Both the position numbers and the translations under genes were made by a program. Positions 60,951 to 64,000 of a stretch of DNA of 64,000 nt are shown one piece after another. The DNA lies in assembly GCA_009760855.2 (NCBI GenBank), contig WPIO01000003.1, forward strand, positions 10,927,001 through 10,991,000, in the 5' to 3' direction. This stretch comes from Cristatella mucedo (lineage: Eukaryota > Bryozoa > Phylactolaemata > Cristatellidae). The notes beneath the pieces are model-generated. The model did no database searches and had not been told where the DNA came from. It was given only the letters and a program-made list of their open reading frames with translations. How positions within the stretch are numbered: position 1 is the first letter of the stretch; each line of letters starts with the position of its first letter.

Positions 60951-61259
60951 CATCCAAGAAAAACCTTAGTAGCCAAGCGAATTTACAGCCACAGCACCTT
61001 TAGCCATACTTGGAGGGGTTTTCTGATGCTGAATGTACCTATATTTTTTGAGATGCGGCTATTTCACAAGGTACGTATAATGTTATATACATTTCATAAA
61101 TATAAATATGGCTTAACTAATGGCTGGACTCAAATCAACAGTAGCCTCCCGCTTAAGTGTGCACCCAAAGTACTCATCCCAGTTAAGTACGCATCCCGGT
61201 TAAGTACACATATTCTTCCCTAATGTTCCGGATTCAAGATTTATTAGTTAAACAAGTCA

Positions 61260-62910
61260 TGAATCGTCATTTGGGGCAGGTTTTGAAGTTTCATACGTTT
61301 GGCTTTAAGGGAGACCACCCGGATCTTGCTCTGAAATGATTCAAACGATTTCTTAAGATCGTTGAATGTATCATCAGCTTCAATTTGAACTTCAGAGCAG
61401 AGCAGTTGATCCTCGATGTCCAGAACTTGCTTATAAAGGGATTCGAACCCCTAAAATATAACTCCACTTTCTAAACCGGCATTGAGATCTCGAGGATTAA
61501 CGTCATCATTATCATCCATCACACTTTCAACAATCTTCATCGATTCTAGAAGCTCGTCAACATCTTCCAATACCGAAGCAACACATTCTTCGTTCTCGTC
61601 ATCAACATGAACGAAGTCTTCCAGTTCTGATGAAGCGATAGATAAATTAAATGTTTCAAAAGCCTTTGCAAGTTCGGTGCCCACATCTTCAACTTTGCTA
61701 TCAACCTCTAGTTCTGGTTCTAAAGTCATTAGTTAAGCCTTGACGAGAGCATTTTTGATCGAGCTTGGCAAAACAGAATCTCAGGCTTCTTTCACATAAC
61801 TTTCAGAATCGAGCTGGTTCGCTGGGTTCCCGGTAAAAGACCTCTCCAGCTCCTCGTCGCAATATTCGCCCCGATCCTTCTTTCGACTTTCTGTGGCCTC
61901 GCCAAGTTCGTGAAAGTCAAGAGAATCCTTGAGATACAAATATTTGTATCGCTTTTTCAGAGCTGCGATTATTCCCATGTCACAAGGCTGTTTCCAGCTT
62001 GTACAATTCGGTGGAAGAAAACAATTCGAATATTGTCGCGTTCGAAGGCTTCAAAATGTCCCGGAGAGTTGTCCATCAGCAATAGAACTCGACGTCCGGT
62101 TCGTTTCTCACTTCCGGAAAAAACACCTCATTAAACCACTTACAACAGGTTCCTACATCCATCCAAGCTGTTGCTTGATTGAAATAAGGAGCTGGCCAAT
62201 GTTGGTCCTTAATATAAGCTGGTTCTTTGGGTTTTCCTATCAAAGCGAAAGGAATTTTGTGAGTTCCAGTTTCGTTGGCGCTAACAATAGAGAAACTCAA
62301 TCTTTCGCCTTCTTTATGCCTCCAGTGGTTAAAATGTCCTCGTCTGGCGTAAGAAGGCTATATCTTGGAAGCAATCGAAAAAACAAACCGGTCTCATCTA
62401 TGTCGTAGATATTTTCAATGTAATATTGGGCGATAATCGTGTAAAGGTTTTCTAAAGCAGCTAACAGTTCTGGATCGTTCTTGTTGACTTCTGCTCCCTC
62501 TCCATAAAGGTGAATCTTCTGCAATCCATGCCGAACTCTGAATCGACTTAACCATTGCCAAGATGCCTTAAAATCTTATTCCGGAATTGAGAGGCTAGAA
62601 GCAATGCTTTTTGCTTTCTCTATGGCAAGGGATGGTGGTACAAGAAGGCTGGCACGACGAATGCTGACAAAAAGCATGTCCTCAAGCTCCCTAAATTGTC
62701 CAACTGACGCTCGAAAAGTCTTCTCCTTGGCCTCTTCAATCATCTGGGCAGATCGTTCTTGGATCGCTTCATGGTTCGCCCAAATCTTTCGTACTCCCGC
62801 GCTATGGCTCTCTTACTGGGAGCAGGCGCTTTGCTTAGCTTCGAGATGATTTCGCAGCGTTAGACTTATTGAGGCGCTTGCCGTTTGCTTTGTTTGACAT
62901 CGTAGCAAAA
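61260..62910 (-). pseudogene. Pogo/CENP-B-type DDE transposase, lightly damaged
   Basis: From right to left: start near MSNKANGKRLNKS (62905), a broken N-terminal domain, FKASWQWLSRFRVRHGL of the CENP-B-type DNA-binding domain (one stop shortly before it), the first catalytic block YDIDETGLFFRLLPRYSLL (about 62400), TTGGIKKAKDRLSFSIVSAN, then LLLMDNSPGHFEAF (about 62080, second catalytic Asp) and MGIIAALKKRYKYLYL (61978). An acidic C-terminal domain covers 61451-61729. A few frameshifts separate otherwise intact blocks, so decay is recent. This copy is not functional as it stands. Confidence 0.88.
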
Positions 62911-62984
62911 TCGAAGCTGTAAGGAGACATGTTTAAGGAACGAGACAGGTAAATCAAAGGACAAACAGAAAGCAGAAACAGGGA

Positions 62985-63070
62985 AGCGCGAGCTGGGCAC
63001 TACATATGCTGTAAAGAAGCATGGCAGTATGGTTAGTGATAATATGCCCAGGTCAATAACAAACAGTACG
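62985..63070 (-). mobile_element. L2 3' UTR-like piece inside the DDE transposon
   Basis: GGGCACTACATATGCTGTAA and GAAGCATGGCAGTATGGTTA match, nearly word for word, the L2 3' end at 63920-63965. The hairpin itself is absent. Confidence 0.6.
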
Positions 63071-63361
63071 CATATGTCGAATGAATCCGTCAGATTTCGC
63101 ATGTGTGTCACAATACACACCGTGCTGCCCTGTACAGGCAAGCGGTCTGGAAAGTGCGCGGCATACCAAAAAGTACGCACCTGCCGGCTAAGTACACACA
63201 AACTTGGCAGGTTCAAGTTGCGTACTTAAATGGGAGACTACTGTACTTGAGTCCTATGAATGTGGGAGCAGCCTTTTTTATCTACAGAAGAAAGAGAGGC
63301 ACGTAAGCAAAGGGATGTTGGGCCTCTTAATCTTATGGGTTAATTCTGACCCTGGCACAAT

Positions 63362-63535
63362 GAGTCTTTGCCCAGGGGTATGGGGCTCGCCCTTAACCAC
63401 CCAGGTCGTTGGTTCGAGTCCTGCAACGGGCAATCTTGTGTTGCCGGCTGCAAGTGGTGGTTATGGCCATTAAGGCTCTTCTGCCTCTATATAAATGAGG
63501 CTGTTAAGTCAGCTAATCTTTATTTTACCATACAT
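63362..63535 (+). mobile_element. SINE-B, full length
   Basis: GGTTCGAGTCCTGCAACGGG (B-box), GCTGCAAGTGGTGGTTATGG, TTAAGGCTCTTCTGCC, ATATAAATGAGGCTGTTAAG, TCAGCTAATCTTTATTTTA end. Confidence 0.88.
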
Positions 63536-63879
63536 CTAATCCACCACCCACCCCCTCCCAATTCCACAGCTGCGTGTACCTGGCTAGGACTTGCATGCAG
63601 GTTTGTGCACTTCCATGCCAGCAAAGGCGCAAACATATACTCTTCCCTACCTGTATTGCGATAGTGTGGAACTAGAGTTTGATTTCCAAAGGTGTGAGTG
63701 GTCTTTGAAAACTTAACTATTATTGCTCAATTCTCGTTGCTAAGTGAATACAGCCATTGTGTTGAATTCAACCATAATCGCAGTCTCGGTGCTAAGTGAA
63801 TGCAGCCATAATCGAAATGTGCCTAATAAAAATAGCTTACAAGGACAGCTCTGGGGTGTAGCAGTAATAACACTAATTA

Positions 63880-64000
63880 AAAACTTTTGGATAGCGCCCT
63901 AGGAGAGCTAAATCTTTTTCTGGGCACTACATATACTGTAAAGAAGCATGGCAGTATGGTTAGTGACAATATGCACAGCTCAGCACGAACAAGTACACAA
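63880..64000 (-). mobile_element. L2-type LINE 3' end, cut by the window edge
   Basis: Antisense tail GGATAGCGCCCTAGGAGAGC, TAAATCTTTTTCTGGGC, then 3' UTR words (GTATGGTTAGTGACAATATG). It continues past 64000. Confidence 0.75.

Larger units (their letters stand above)
61139..63243 (-). mobile_element. Pogo-like DDE DNA transposon with terminal and subterminal repeats
   Basis: The terminal inverted repeats match well (left CAGTAGCCTCCCGCTTAAGT; right, read inward, CAGTAGTCTCCCATTTAAGT). TA follows the right end and AA (a changed TA) precedes the left. Just inside the left end the phrase CCC-GTTAAGTACGCAT recurs about four times, and related AAGTAC words lie inside the right end. The minus strand encodes a DDE transposase. 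An L2-tail-like stretch lies inside its right part. It sits antisense inside the presumed MICU1 intron 2. Confidence 0.88.

Noticed and set aside
63362-63440. Possible tRNA gene
   Set aside because: The head has A- and B-box-like blocks but continues into SINE-B sequence and does not fold as a complete tRNA. The same holds for the SINE-A heads.

Overview
This window is nuclear DNA from a metazoan. Coding exons are short and separated by introns with AG acceptors and GT (once GC) donors, and most remaining sequence is retrotransposons and DNA transposons. Nothing bacterial is present (no operons, no ribosome-binding sites). The proteins look invertebrate-like and divergent from human, but I cannot place the phylum from sequence alone.

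Three host genes can be read, all on the + strand. (1) PCNA, the DNA sliding clamp, is complete at 11007-13435 in five coding exons (266 aa) behind a GC-rich promoter with a palindromic E-box. (2) MCU, the pore subunit of the mitochondrial calcium uniporter, occupies 38436-43954 in five firm exons that include the DIME selectivity motif; its first exon is uncertain (candidates at 33160 and 37465). (3) MICU1, the EF-hand gatekeeper that sits on the MCU pore, starts at 53115. Only its first two coding exons (to 56492) are in the window; the EF hands lie beyond the right edge. The channel gene and its regulator are therefore neighbours, head to tail, about 9.2 kb apart. Human MCU and MICU1 are also neighbours (10q22.1), so this may be an ancient linkage.

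The rest is dominated by one LINE family of the L2 type (about 27 copies or fragments; endonuclease, reverse transcriptase and the usual C-terminal region can be read in the longer ones). Its 3' end carries a hairpin followed by an (ATT)n tail. Two tRNA-derived SINE families accompany it. SINE-A has a tRNA-like head and ends in the same hairpin tail as the L2 LINE, so it probably uses the L2 machinery. SINE-B has a different 3' end. There are also a decayed pogo/Tigger transposon (30016-32498) with a SINE inside it, a younger pogo-like DDE transposon (61139-63243), Tc1/mariner remnants (about 2988-3290 and 60378-60950), LTR-like repeats, several microsatellites and a striking 17-bp minisatellite (60055-60378) that grew out of a Tc1 fragment.

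Layout: 1-540 CpG-rich; 540-10800 repeats and unassigned DNA; 10800-13800 PCNA; 13900-30000 mostly L2, SINE and LTR debris; 30016-32498 Tigger; 33000-34100 CpG island; 37450-43954 MCU; 44965-49490 a nearly continuous block of L2 copies; 50676-51395 an unassigned long ORF; 52560-53420 CpG island with MICU1 exon 1; 53414-64000 MICU1 introns filled with SINEs, L2, Tc1, the minisatellite and the DDE transposon.
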